Source of the DNA: Punica granatum
Lineage: Eukaryota; Streptophyta; Magnoliopsida; Myrtales; Lythraceae
DNA: 64,000 bases
NCBI RefSeq assembly: GCF_007655135.1
Contig: NC_045128.1
Span: forward strand, 33,512,811 to 33,576,810
Direction: 5' to 3'
Shown: piece after piece, positions 1-10,731 of the stretch
Numbering within the stretch: position 1 is the first letter of the stretch
Layout: every line of letters begins with the position of its first letter
Notes under the pieces: model-generated
The model's input: only the letters and a program-made list of their open reading frames with translations
Databases searched by the model: none
Told to the model about the DNA's origin: nothing
Translations under genes and position numbers: made by a program

Positions 1-2250
1 TTTATACAATGCATAGCATAAACATCCAAAAACACGCAAATGTCCGATACCAGGATGCTGGCCAAACAACATCTCATAAGGACTTCTTCCTCTCAACACC
101 GGTGTAGGTGTATAGTTAATTAAGTAACTTGCAGTTAGCACGCATTCTCCCCAGAATTCAATCGGGAGTTGAGCTTGAAATCGCAATGCTCTTGCGACAT
201 TCAATACATGTCGATGTTTTCGCTCTACCCTGCCATTCTGTTGTGGTGTTTCAACACATGTGGTCCGATGAAAGATACCATTATCTGCATAAAAGGTTCG
301 CATAGCTCTAGAAAGAAACTCGGACCCATTATCCGTTCTTATTGCCTTAATTGATCTGTTAAATTGTGTTCCTACCATTCCATGGAATTCAAATAACTTC
401 CGCTGTGTTTCAGTCTTTTCTCTCATCAAAAACACCCATGTAGCTCTACTATAATCATCAACAATCGTTAAGAAAAAGTGTGCTCCCGATAGTGAAAGGG
501 TATGATACGGTCCCCATATATCGCAATGAATCAGATCAAAGGCTTGCATAGCTTTATTTGAACTAGAAGGAAACACAGCTCGAGTTTGCTTGGCTCTGAA
601 ACAAATATCACAGGCCTTATTAGCATTACTAGGTAGCCTTATTTCGGGGATAAAAGACATTGCCTTCCGTGACGGGTGTCCCAAACGCTTGTGCCATTTC
701 TTGAAAGTTTGCTCTTCAAAAGATGCCAGAGCTGAGTGAGTCGCCACACACCCGAAACAGTAGAGTCCCCCAAGTTGCTTAGCCACTCCAATCACCTTCC
801 TCGTGGTTTGGTTCTGCACCATACAAACGTCAGAGCAAAATGTGACTATACAGTTCATGTCCTTAACCAAACGTCCAACAGAGATAAGATTGCAAGTGAA
901 CTCAGGTATATAGAGCACATCCTTCAACAGAAAACTAGGTCCCAATTGGACTGTTCCAATTCTTCTAGCATGAATAGACCTCCCATCAGCTACCCATATT
1001 GGGTGAGGCTTTTCAATCGGTAATGAATCAATCATATAACTCATATTTCCAGTGATATGTTGTGTTGCACCTGTATCAAGTATCCAGTTCGAGCCTTCTA
1101 CAGCCAAGTTAAAAGACATACCATAAACCTGTTCAAGTTGGTTCTTGTTTTGTCCTAACATGGCCAACAGTTGCTGGACTTGTTGGACTTGTTCCTCACC
1201 AAGTGTGGCAGCTGCTCCCCCTTTCCACGTACTTACATGAGGATTGTCATTGGCCAAGTAACCTGCAGACCGAGTTCCCTCTCTTTGTTGTCCTTCTGTC
1301 TTTGTCAGCTTCTAGTCTTCTTGTCTTCTTCCTTGATAATTTGTGTCTTTCCTACCAACATTGTTCCTCCTTTCTCCCTTATCAGCAGGATAACCATTTC
1401 GTCGATAGCAATCTGCTCTCTCATATCCATTCTTCTTACAGTAACTGCAGAACATTAACCGATAGTACTCAGCTCGCTCATGGCCACTTTTCCCACAATG
1501 GCTGCAACTCTTCTTTCCTAGTCGATCACTGCCCATTGCTGCAAGGGTAGTACCTTCCAGGTTAATATCTCGACTCCTTGTGGCCATCTTTTGGCTTTCT
1601 TCTAAAATTAACATATTATAAACCTTTCCCATGGAAGGTAAAGTATCATACGTCAGGATTTGAGATCGTACTATCCCAAACACTTCTGCATTTAGTCCCA
1701 TTAGGAACTGGTGGATCTTTTCTTCTTCTTTTTGCTTCACAAATTCAGTTACTGCATTGCACGTGCACTTTGGGATTGGCGAGTAATCGTCTAATTCATC
1801 CCATAAGCCTTTCAAAGTTGTGTAGTATCTCCCAACTGTGAGTCCATCTTGCCTCAATATACTCAACTCAGCCTTAATCTGCTGAATTCTTGTTGCATTC
1901 CCTTGTGAAAAACGTTGCTTCAGATCATCCCAGAGTGCCTTAGCCTCACTTGCATAAGCAACACTGGCGTGTAGACTCATATCTAATGAGTTAAAAATCC
2001 ATGCAATTACTGTGGCATTGCAGATCTTTCATGCTCCAAAATCCTCTGCTGTCTCTGCTGGTTTCTGCAGAGTTCCATCAATAAAACCAAGTTTGTTCTT
2101 GGCTTGTAAGGCGTTCAACATGGCCCTTGACCAGGTCGAATAATTTGTGCCCGTGAGTTTGCAGGTCACGAGTACAGCTCCCGTGCCATCTGCTGTGCTA
2201 AGGAAAAAAGGCGAGGTGATGTCAACCATCTTCCCTTTGCTGCTGCTCAT
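1..2250 (-). pseudogene. copia gag-pol polyprotein with two in-frame stops, partial
   Basis: The likely start is the ATG at 2250-2248 (MSSSKGK...), followed by the gag N-terminal region (TGTNYSTWSRAM) and the UBN2-type gag region. The CCHC zinc knuckle (CSHCGKSGHERAEYY) is imperfect: the final ligand is Tyr. Protease active site DTGATQH lies near 1060-1081. The integrase zinc-binding region (HKRLGH...CDIC) is near 600-700. Catalytic acids sit in CDIWGPY (about 510-525), RTDNGSEF (about 315-340) and the Glu of NGRVERKH (about 213-235). The frame is broken by TGA at 2031-2029, where related gags have Trp (TGG), and by TAG at 1314-1312 between gag and protease. Both leave the downstream frame unchanged. 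The second might be a tolerated readthrough site, but decay is simpler. The protein continues off-window. Confidence 0.9.
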
Positions 2251-2287
2251 TCTTACGCTCTCTCTTACAAGTCTCAGAAATCCTTTT

Positions 2288-2299
2288 GCTCTGATACCA
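2288..2299 (-). other. retrotransposon primer-binding site (initiator tRNA-Met)
   Basis: The minus strand reads TGGTATCAGAGC, the standard plant copia primer-binding site complementary to the 3' end of initiator tRNA-Met. It sits between the LTR and gag, as expected. Confidence 0.85.
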
Positions 2300-2595
2300 T
2301 AACAATTTTGGAGAAAAGAGAATTTTGTATTCTCAGTCACACACTATCACAGTACAGCCATTTCCTATATAAATTATCTTGAGGCTAAGTTGGAAATATA
2401 ATCTATGGCTAGCTAATTGCAATAAATGAGAAAAGATACAAGGAAAGTACAAGAGAATAAAGACACAATATTGATTGCCAATATATCCAGAATTGACTTC
2501 CTTAATAGTAGTGCCCACATATCAACCACCTCGTTCCAAGGGATTGGATCAATTGGTCACAATTGCTTGTGGTGGACTTGATCACATACAACAAT
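2300..2595 (-). repeat. 5' LTR of the copia element (boundaries approximate)
   Basis: This AT-rich stretch lies immediately outside the primer-binding site. The far boundary is guessed from a minus-strand TGTTG at about 2594 that could be the LTR start. Without the paired LTR or a target duplication it cannot be fixed. Confidence 0.4.
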
Positions 2596-2717
2596 AGCTT
2601 TCTAGACCTGGAGTAATGATTACACAGAAGCAAACACAAAGGTTGAAGAAAAATAAGAAAAAATAAATAAATAAGAGAAAAAGAAATTACGACTCTCCCT
2701 CCCTCCAGGCGGTTCCC

Positions 2718-2727
2718 ACTATATATA
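2718..2727 (+). promoter_or_regulatory. candidate TATA box of the MES17-like gene
   Basis: CTATATATATGG lies about 105 bp upstream of the ATG at 2831, a plausible TATA position for a plant promoter with a short 5' UTR. It lies between the retrotransposon LTR and the gene. Positional inference only. Confidence 0.4.
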
Positions 2728-2830
2728 TGGATGACAGCGGGTGCATATTGATCATCAGTTTCTTCGAGGTGGGCGAGTATATACAATATCCAACTCTTGA
2801 TCGATCATCTCTTCACCGGAATATTCTTCC

Positions 2831-5352
2831 ATGGGAGAGGTCGCCGAGAAGGCAGAGCCAACAACGAGGCCGCAACAGCTGCACTTTGTACTCGTGCACG
2901 GGATCGGTGGAGGAGCATGGTGCTGGTACAAGATTAGGACTCTCATGGAGAACTCCAGCTACCGGGTATCTTGCATCGACCTCAAGAGCGCGGGGATCGA
3001 CTCATCAGACTCTAACTCGATTCACTCATTCAACGAATACAACAAGCCTCTAATAGACTTCATGTCTTCCCTTCCCGAAACCGAACAGGTAATTATTCAA
3101 TCTCTCAGATCCATAATCACCTTACTGGCCTGATTATTTTGATTGGTAATATAAGACCTACAAAAAGCTAGTTCACCTTCATCAAATGATCTTATTAGGT
3201 CCATCGTCTGTAATATCAGATTGATCTAATTCGAGAAAATGAGAGTTTCGACATAAATGTGATATACTTCTCAATAATCCATGCATCTATTGAAACAAAA
3301 AAATTAGTAATAATCTCATGAAGTATCTTTTATCTAATTAATGCATGTATTTGATGAGAGTTATTGATGATATTGTTATCCATATCTCCGTATAAACTTT
3401 TTGTCAGGTGATACTGGTAGGGCACAGTGCAGGAGGGCTGAGCCTGACTCAAGCCACCGGCAAATTTGCTCGGAAAATCAGAGTGGCAGTTTACGTGGCG
3501 GGGACGATGCTGCGAGCCGGATTTCATACAGAACAAGACGTGAAAGATGTAAATACGTCTCTTAACTCATCTCGATCATTCAGTTCCGTTAATTGTCTCC
3601 GTCTAAATTGATCAGTACTTTGATCCCCATATCTATCTTTCGTTTTCACTATTGGAATTTTCAAAATAGAAAAATTATAAATATATAGAAATTTCGCCGT
3701 TAGAAGCAAAATGGGTGCCAACTGTATATCATCACAAGAAAATGGGATTGCCGTGGACTTCATTATCCTCAAGATGATTTAGATATATATATTTATATAT
3801 ACGCTATATTTCTGTTTATATATATATATATAATATATATATTTGTATAAAATCATATAAAATTAAGAGGCCAGATATGTTTGACGTTGGAGAGAGGGCA
3901 GTAGAAGAATCCAATAAGTGATGAACCTGTAGGAAATTTGTCTTCTTGTATTTTAATTCATCTGGCAGGGAAGTTCGTACCAGATAAATGCATGGTCAGC
4001 TTCAATGTACGTGTCGAGATAGGTTTACTCATTGACGATAAAAAAAAGAAAAAAAGACGTGTTTGCGTCTCAAAACCAAAAATACATTATATGCTTTGAA
4101 GATGATGATGTTATACATCGGTCATTGAAATGCATGCATGTAATATGGTGCTTTTTTTTGTTGGTGTAAGTCTGCATACGTATGGTTTGGTTTTTACATA
4201 TTTATGTAGCCATAATTATAAAGGCAAAATTGCTTGGGGACAATTGAAACTTGCGGCTGGGAGTAATAAATATTCAGGTTGGAAGTAATAATTAAGGGTG
4301 ACTGACCAGAAATATTCAGTCTCTGCCCATAAAAATTGTCCAAACCCTAAATTGGCTCCATTCACAAGGTGGCTTTCAACCTTTATTGCCTAGATCGTCA
4401 TCCATGTGATGGGTCTAATTATGGGACAATGATAACTTCAATATAGGAACAATGAAAACTTCAATATAACATGGAACTGGAAATTAATCAAACCGATCGT
4501 ATCATTAGGAACAGGAAGATATGTATATGTACATATATATTTAAATGTTCGTCGTTGTGGTGGTAGGAAATTAGGGAATATAAATGGTCACTTGTTCAAT
4601 CAATTTTTGTAATTGAGCAAAATTTTGTCGTCATGTACGCATTGGTTTGTCGTCAATTTATTAGTAAATGTCATTGTCAATTTAGATGATGGGGTCGGCT
4701 GACGGTTCACAATTGTTGCTTCCCTTCCCCACAAGTTTTTTCGTGTTGGACATAATGGCCCATACATTTCTTCATCAAGAATATTTTACTATCTTATCTT
4801 TCCGAATCTAAATATTTATATATATATATATATAATTCATTTGTATGACTCTCGTATCGATCTCAAATATATTATGTATTTTAGGCATCTTATTATTTCA
4901 AAGTTCGAGTATATCATGATAATCCAACGAACCAAAAATTAGAACAACCGTCTTGTTAAAACTTTCAGATTTTTTGGACAAAGTACTCTGTACAGTTTCG
5001 TGCTGAAAATGTGCATATCTTCCTTTCTCGGTTGTAGGGAGTGCCTGATCTGTCGGAATTCGGGGACGTTAACGAATTCCAGTTCGGGCTAGGGCTTGAC
5101 AAACCCCCAACAAGTATGATTGTGAAGAAAGAATTCCAGCGCAAGATCATATACCAAATGAGCCCCCTAGAGGTAAAATTGAAGCACAATAATTTTTCTA
5201 TTTGCTGTACAGTGTATATTTTTTGTTCAATTTACTTGTCATAACCATAAAAAGAAAACTCCGAGGTCAAAAACCATCAAAATTCAATTACAATATGATT
5301 TTTCTTCAATTACATGCCAAAGCATTATTATTGCCACTTTTAATTTTTCTTC

Positions 5353-5386
<34 letters not shown>

Positions 5387-5659
5387 GACTCCACCTTAGC
5401 TGCCATGCTGTTGAAGCCCGGACCGATTCTTGCCCTTCAAACCGCCCGGTTCACCAAGGACAATGAAGACGTGGACAAGGTACCACGAGTCTATATCGGG
5501 ACGATGCATGACAATGTCATTAAGCCTGAGCAGCAGGAAGCAATGATAAAGAAGTGGCCCCCTGCGGAGACTTACTTCCTCGACAGTGATCACAGCCCGT
5601 TCTTCTCGTCCACATTCTCCCTCTTCGGGTTGCTCGTGAAAATTTCAGCTTCCTTCTGA
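2831..5659 (+). CDS. MES17: methylesterase (MES17-like), alpha/beta hydrolase, 4 exons
   Basis: Exons are 2831-3088, 3408-3548, 5038-5172 and 5387-5659. All introns are phase 0 with GT-AG ends, giving 268 aa. The order of motifs is that of the plant MES family: N-terminal FVLVHGIGGGAWCWYK (oxyanion loop), nucleophile elbow GHSAGG with Ser93, GVPDLSEFGD, YQMSPLE-DSTLAAML across the exon 3/4 junction, then Asp220 (GTMHDN) and His247 (SDHSPFFS) completing the triad. The C-terminal half most resembles Arabidopsis MES17, an esterase that releases IAA from methyl-IAA; methyl-salicylate or methyl-jasmonate esterases are alternatives. No transit peptide is evident, so it is probably cytosolic. Intron 2 is long (1.49 kb), and intron 3 ends in a TA microsatellite running into the acceptor. 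A fragment of exon 1 is duplicated at 12150-12285. Confidence 0.9.
5356..5383. repeat. (AT)n microsatellite at the intron 3 splice acceptor
   Basis: About 14 AT dinucleotides run directly into the TATTAG acceptor of MES17-like exon 4, leaving no ordinary polypyrimidine tract. Length variation here could affect splicing. Confidence 0.85.
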
Positions 5660-5815
5660 TTTCTAACTTACAAGAATAAGAACTGGTTAATTTGCCATAT
5701 ATATACATATTTGGTAGATTAGTTGATTTGAAATTTCGTGTTCTTTCATGGGAAACATTCTTCATTATGAAATAAAAATAAATTCGATGACAAATTTACA
5801 TTTTCTATGATATAT

Positions 5816-5825
5816 ATTACATATC
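5816..5825. repeat. target-site duplication of the MULE, left copy
   Basis: ATTACATATC matches ATTATATATC at 10722-10731 at 9 of 10 positions and abuts the left terminal inverted repeat. Confidence 0.85.
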
Positions 5826-5955
5826 GAGTTAAATATCAATTTCGCCCATGAGATGGACGAGTTACATCACTCGAGTCCCTCAGACGAAAACGATCTCAAG
5901 TTAGTCTCTCGTAACATAAGGTAGGTCCCTTTGCCACATCAGTTGGATGCTTTGC
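5826..5955 (+). repeat. left terminal inverted repeat of the MULE
   Basis: About 125 bp matching the reverse complement of 10595-10721 with scattered mismatches. The repeat has the degenerate 'ACATCA...GTCC' motif series often seen in MULE ends. Confidence 0.88.
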
Positions 5956-6293
5956 CACATCAAATAGGTTTTCTATTACATCTTTTTGGTCCCTCCTTCC
6001 CTACCGTCATACCATTAAGGACCCCAATGGGCTGACTATCAAAAAGGTCCTTGCATTTTATTTTGCTATTTTCTCTTTGTTTTTAGTATTTCTCAAATTC
6101 AAGATTATTTCTTGACATCAATCTAGTCCTTATAGCCCAAGATTTGTATGCATTTACACATCCTAAACCCCAAGATCGCAACCCCCAGCTCCCTCTCAAC
6201 TCCTTTGCTCTTTTTCCTCACTGACTGGTACCAAATCGAAAATCGAAGCTCTCCCTTCCCTCCTTCTTCCTTCTGTTTAGGTAATCGACAAGC

Positions 6294-6822
6294 ATGAAGG
6301 TGCAATATGCTATGGGAGATCGTTTAAAGAAGAGGTCCGATGTGGAATTGAGTCACAGTAGCTGCGTATCCATGGGAGATCGAGCAAATCATTCACAGTG
6401 GTTTTGTGGCTATGGGAGGAAGGCTCTCTTACTAACTTCGAGGACCCGTAGAAACCATGGCAGGCAATTTCTGATGTGTCCTTTCTTTCAGGTATATTTG
6501 AGGACCATGTTATTTGAATGTTTGTTTATTGACATGTTATGGTGATGCATTTTCTTTCTTCAATTTCATGATGGTGATGGTGAAGAACAAAGCAGTAAAC
6601 TGTGGATACTTCCAATGGTTGGATGAGGTATGTGAAGTGGTTGTTGATGCTGATTCAGGGTGCATGGAGGCTGCACAAACTGAAGTTGATGAAGTTGTAA
6701 TTCGAAAGCTAAAGAGAAAGGTTATCAAGTATGAATACAGAATGAAGAAGCTCAAAATTGTTTGCATAATATCGGTGTTCTTGTTAGTATTGATTTTTAT
6801 TGGATTTGCTTTTAGAAACTAG
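6294..6822 (+). CDS. GRF-type zinc-finger protein with C-terminal membrane anchor, 2 exons
   Basis: Exon 1 (6294-6491) ends CPFFQ and exon 2 (6586-6822) begins NKAVNCGYFQWLDE. The GTATAT donor and AAG acceptor are in phase 0. Together they form a GRF zinc finger: FCGYGRKALLLTSRT, then HGRQF, CP, and CGYFQWLDE. The second ligand of the usual C-x-C is Tyr (TAT) instead of Cys (TGT), so zinc binding may be impaired. A charged, probably coiled-coil stretch (VIRKLKRKVIKYEYRMKKL) follows, then a hydrophobic anchor of about 18 residues ending FAFRN. The usual start could be the internal MGDR at 6372 rather than 6294. GRF domains occur in DNA-repair and topoisomerase proteins and in many uncharacterised plant GRF-TM proteins; the function here is unknown. 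The gene lies wholly within the MULE, convergent with the transposase, so it is element cargo or an accessory gene. Confidence 0.7.
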
Positions 6823-7274
6823 TGTATGAGGATAGTTCAAAGTAGTGTATGAGGGTATTTGGTATGTAACGTAACTCATATTTTCCTGTTAATGAAATGG
6901 CATAAATGTGAGTACAGACATCTCTTTCTTCGGTACATCTTTGACAATTTATTTAACAATTCCAAAATGAGTAGACACAAGGGACTGGACAACTTCCAGG
7001 AGCAAACTAACATCCTTACAATAAATAACCATCCAACAGATATTGTCTTGCACAAAATGAATCAAAAATCATTACTATAACAAAATAATTCCACTTCTTG
7101 GCCAAATACTCCATATAAGGACACCATATCATTCATCTTGTAAACTCAAAAAGTCATAGAATTTACAAAATGATCAACCAAAATCCATCTTTCTGCCATT
7201 CACTTCTATGACAACCTCCACAAAAAGCAAGTCAACTTAATTCGGAAAACAAAAATAGCAATTTTCAAAGATCC

Positions 7275-10200
7275 TATGCAGCAGGAGGCATTGGTGCTCT
7301 TGGATCCATGTAGGCTGCAAACCTCTTAGTAGTTCCAACACTAGCACCTTGGATGGTTTTCACCGGCAAGAGAGCTTTGGAAGGGGGCCTCATTGGTCCT
7401 TATGCGATAGGAGCTATAGGAAGGCGCCTCATTGCAGGTGGAGCAGCTCTAGGAAAGGGACTCATTGCATGTGGAGTATTTGTGGGAGAGGCCTCACTGT
7501 ATGTCTCATTGAAGGGGGCCTGAATACACGTCTACCTGGAGGATTGAGTTGTAATCCTGCAAGCACATCAGCCAAGGGAGACCATTGCCAAGGCACGCAA
7601 GAAGCAATATGACATTATGATCATTCATCATAACTCACTCACTATATCAACATAAATAAATATACTTGTGTGGTCCTATGCTCACTTTGAGAGGGTTGTG
7701 ATAACTAGGGAGGCCCAAAATTTTTTGAGATTTCCACTTCTTAAGCTTCCACTTGTTTTTCCTCATGAAGTTGCTACTATTGCTTCTATAGATCCTCTTG
7801 AATTGGTATATTAGCTGCCTCATTCCCTTGCATATTAGGTGCCTCTGGTACCCCACAAGCAGCTGATGAAAAAGCTAAGTTTTTCCCTACAACTTCCTTT
7901 CTTGTGTCCGACATGTTTGCACCTTGAGCACCTTTGGAGGCCAAGCTTCCTTTTCATCCTACAAGGAGCAGAGCTTTCCTCCGATGCTTTCTTTCTCTTT
8001 GTTTTTTGTTTGCTTGGTTGTTTTCTTTTCCTAGTGGGAGGCTAAATAGGGTCTTGTCCAGTTCTCTCCCAAAATGCATCGCCAGCCACAGACTCGATGT
8101 AATGAGAGTATATCAACTGGCTAGTCTCTTGCTTAAGCCAATGACTAACATGGCCTTCAGGATTTTGACCGTCATGTTTCATGCAAGCAATGGCATGAAT
8201 ATGAGGAATGCCAGACAGGTCCCAAGATCTACAAGAGCATGTCCTCTCAACTAGGTCAACAACACATTTAGAATGTGGAGGGCAAGTTACCTCAAACCTT
8301 GCCATGTCAAGATCCCTTGACCAATGTGGAGTCCATAACATTGACTTCTCTTTCAGTTTGTCCAACTTAGATTGGACTACTGGTAGATAGAACCTGAATA
8401 CTTGGCAAACATGGTCTTGCTCTTCACCATCTTCTTCGTAATATACATCCTCACACATTCAACCAAAGTGATTATTGGCTTACATCTATACTTCAGAAAT
8501 TGCAGCATTGAGCTGCTCACACATATTGGATGCGAGGGCCTGGTTCTTAGTGTCAGTGTCGAATGTTGACCTAGTCCACTTGTCCTCAGGAATTTTCCCC
8601 AACTATGTTGCAGTAATCCTTTCAATGACCTTCATGGATTCTTTAAAATGTTATTTTGTGGCGGATTTAGCACATTCCCAAATGCCCTCTTGAAGTCTCT
8701 TCCTTTAAAATTCTTGGTGAAGTTAGCCCAAATATTACTAGCACAAAATCTATGTGGTGCACCAGGACAGAGTACTTGTAAGGCACCTTAATCCCTGCAA
8801 TTTAAATGATGGGATATTATTATTCACTAGAAAGACCATTTAATATAAATAAACATAATAGAAGAATGTTACATTTTGCATGTCAGAGATGAAAGTGTAA
8901 TGCTTCTCCCTTGGATCCCTTAAGTCATTGACTAGCAGCACCAAAAACCAAGTCCAATTATCTTTGTTCTCTGTATCCATAATTGCAAATGCCAAAAGAA
9001 AGGCTTGTTCTCATCCTGGCTCACAGCAGGTAGCAACTAGCCTCCATAGTACCCCTTGAGGAAGTATCCATCCAATCCAAACAGGGGTCTATAGCCTGCC
9101 ATAAACCCTGCTTTGCAAGCCTGCAAACATATGTACATCCTTTTGAACTTGTGTGTGTAGGGTGTGCATTGCAAGCCTATAGTTGAGCCTGGATTTCTCT
9201 TTAACATCTCATCATCTTAATCACACAACTTGGCATATTACTCCTTCTCTTCCCCTTCATAAAGCTCACAAGCCAATTTCAAAGCTCTCCACACCATAGC
9301 ATCATGCATCTGAACTTTATACTTATGGATCATATGGTCATATGCTCTGCTCATTTAAGTCTAGTTGGACCCTGATAATAGGCACCAACTTCTCTGGTAT
9401 CCACTGCCTTGTTGCCAACTTGTTGGTCATCCTTCTAGCACATGTATGGTTAGAGGTAAATGTCTTTACCATCAACACTCCTAGGGCCTTGTTTTAAAAG
9501 CAAAGTATGGCCTAAAGACACCCATCCTAGTTGTCCTCATTGTTCATCTTGTCCTTATTTCTCTTAACACATACAGCCCTCACCATATTGCTATCATTCT
9601 TTACAAAGTCTACTTCCTTGCCAATAGAGATATTCAAATCGCTCACTGCAATCTTGAACATATCAAAATTGGGAAGTTCCATTCCTACAGTGATGACAAC
9701 ACTCATGTCATCTTCATGGTTAAATGATGGGCTGCTGCCTTCATCATCTGAGTCCTCATCTTTGATTGACTTCAACTCTTCTATTTTATGGCCATCTTCG
9801 AACTCTTCAAAGGCTTCTTGTGATGCATTTCTTGCAACAGGACCTGTGGAAGGTCTTGCTTAACTTCTTGGCAGTAAAAGTAGTAGCTCTGGCAAGACCA
9901 ACTACATTCCCTCCTTCATGATCATCATTCATATGTCTAGCAAATAAGTTCTCCCTTGCACGGCAGTAATCTCCTTAAAACTCCTTTTTGTCTTATATCC
10001 AAGTCGAGAGGTTCCTATAAACCTTGGTCGAGAGCTTCCTGGAAATAGTGTTCTCACAATGCATTTCTTCTTCAATCTCTTACCATACTGTGCAGCTACT
10101 TGTTGTCCTTCACCTACTTATTCTCCTTCATCTCCTTCACCTTCTTCACATCCTTTACCCTTATGAAGCTCCTCATGAAACTGATCATTAAACTCCTCAA

Positions 10201-10522
10201 GACCAGGGTCAGTGGATGCTAAGAGCTCCACATTATCATCCTCTACATCCCATTCCTTTGCATCAAGACCTAACTTGTATGCGCTTTCTTTTGCAGTGTC
10301 ATCCTCTGAAGTGTTTGTGCTTCTCCTACTGTCATTTTCCTCGATTGGTTGCTCATATTCCACAATAGCATGCTCTTCATGAGCAGCTTCTTCTTGCATT
10401 GCCATAAGCTGTCTAACCTCCTCTGCATTAGCTTCCTCTGGCAGATCTACTTGCAGATATTTAAAGTACAAATGCACCTCTCTCTTAGGCTTATTCACTC
10501 CACTCAAAATATTCACTAACAT
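7275..10522 (-). pseudogene. MURA-type (MuDR) transposase, degenerate
   Basis: Pieces in transposase order on the minus strand: an acidic N-terminal region (10522-10118); an N-terminal MuDR-like segment VGMELPNFDMFKIAVSD (about 9690-9560) in which the expected Cys motif is lost; a segment around 9340-9240 (HKYKVQMHDAMVW); DDE-domain remnants around 9120-8890 (GYRPLFGLDG, LKGYYGG, DENKPFFW, then MDTENKDNWTWFL and TFISD in shifted frames); and the SWIM zinc finger (CSCRSWDLSGIPHIHAIAC, about 8250-8170). Past an in-frame TAG near 8042 the same frame continues as a basic linker and zinc knuckle RCSRCKHVGHKKGSC (about 7930-7890), then a Pro/Ala-rich tail to about 7275. Several frameshifts and stops exclude a working enzyme. 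The gene is confined to the MULE. Confidence 0.88.
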
Positions 10523-10594
10523 TCTTGCATCATCATCGTCATCATCTAGAGGTTCTAGGGCTGCCTCAAAATCAGTAAAGATGAGATTTTTTAA

Positions 10595-10721
10595 GAGGAC
10601 CCATTTGATGAGGCAAAGGACCTAACTGATGTTATAAGGGACTAACTTGATACCGTTTTCGTCTAAAGGGATTCAAGTGATGTAACTCGTCCATCCCAGG
10701 GACTAAATTGATATTTTACTC
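10595..10721 (-). repeat. right terminal inverted repeat of the MULE
   Basis: Inverted partner of 5826-5955, followed directly by the second target duplication at 10722-10731. Confidence 0.88.
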
Positions 10722-10731
10722 ATTATATATC

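Larger units (their letters stand above)
1..2595 (-). mobile_element. Ty1/copia LTR retrotransposon, 5' part, cut by window edge
   Basis: Reading the minus strand from about 2595 to 1 gives 5' LTR, tRNA primer-binding site, gag, protease and integrase in copia order (integrase before reverse transcriptase). Reverse transcriptase, RNase H and the 3' LTR would lie off the left edge. The element points away from the MES17-like gene, and its LTR ends roughly 235 bp before that gene's start codon. Apart from two stop codons the reading frame is continuous for 2.2 kb, so the insertion is probably fairly young. The outer LTR boundary is approximate because the second LTR is not visible for comparison. 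Confidence 0.9.
5826..10721. mobile_element. Mutator-like element (MULE), complete, about 4.9 kb
   Basis: The ends are inverted copies of each other. The left end begins GAGTTAAATATCAATTT, and the right end read in reverse begins GAGTAAAATATCAATTT. Both continue through GATGGACGAGTTACATCAC and GACGAAAACG for about 125 bp. Directly outside lie ATTACATATC (5816-5825) and ATTATATATC (10722-10731), a 10-bp target duplication with one mismatch, as expected for Mutator transposition. Inside are a decayed MURA-type transposase (minus strand) and a convergent GRF zinc-finger gene (plus strand). The near-matching duplications and readable TIRs suggest moderate age. The transposase is broken, so movement would need a helper. 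Confidence 0.92.

Noticed and set aside
1171..1841. Plus-strand ORFs overlapping the retrotransposon
   Set aside because: They are antisense shadows of gag-pol, which shows domain motifs on the minus strand.
7349..7612. Plus-strand 87-codon ORF
   Set aside because: Antisense to the Pro/Ala-rich tail of the MULE transposase, with no domain of its own.
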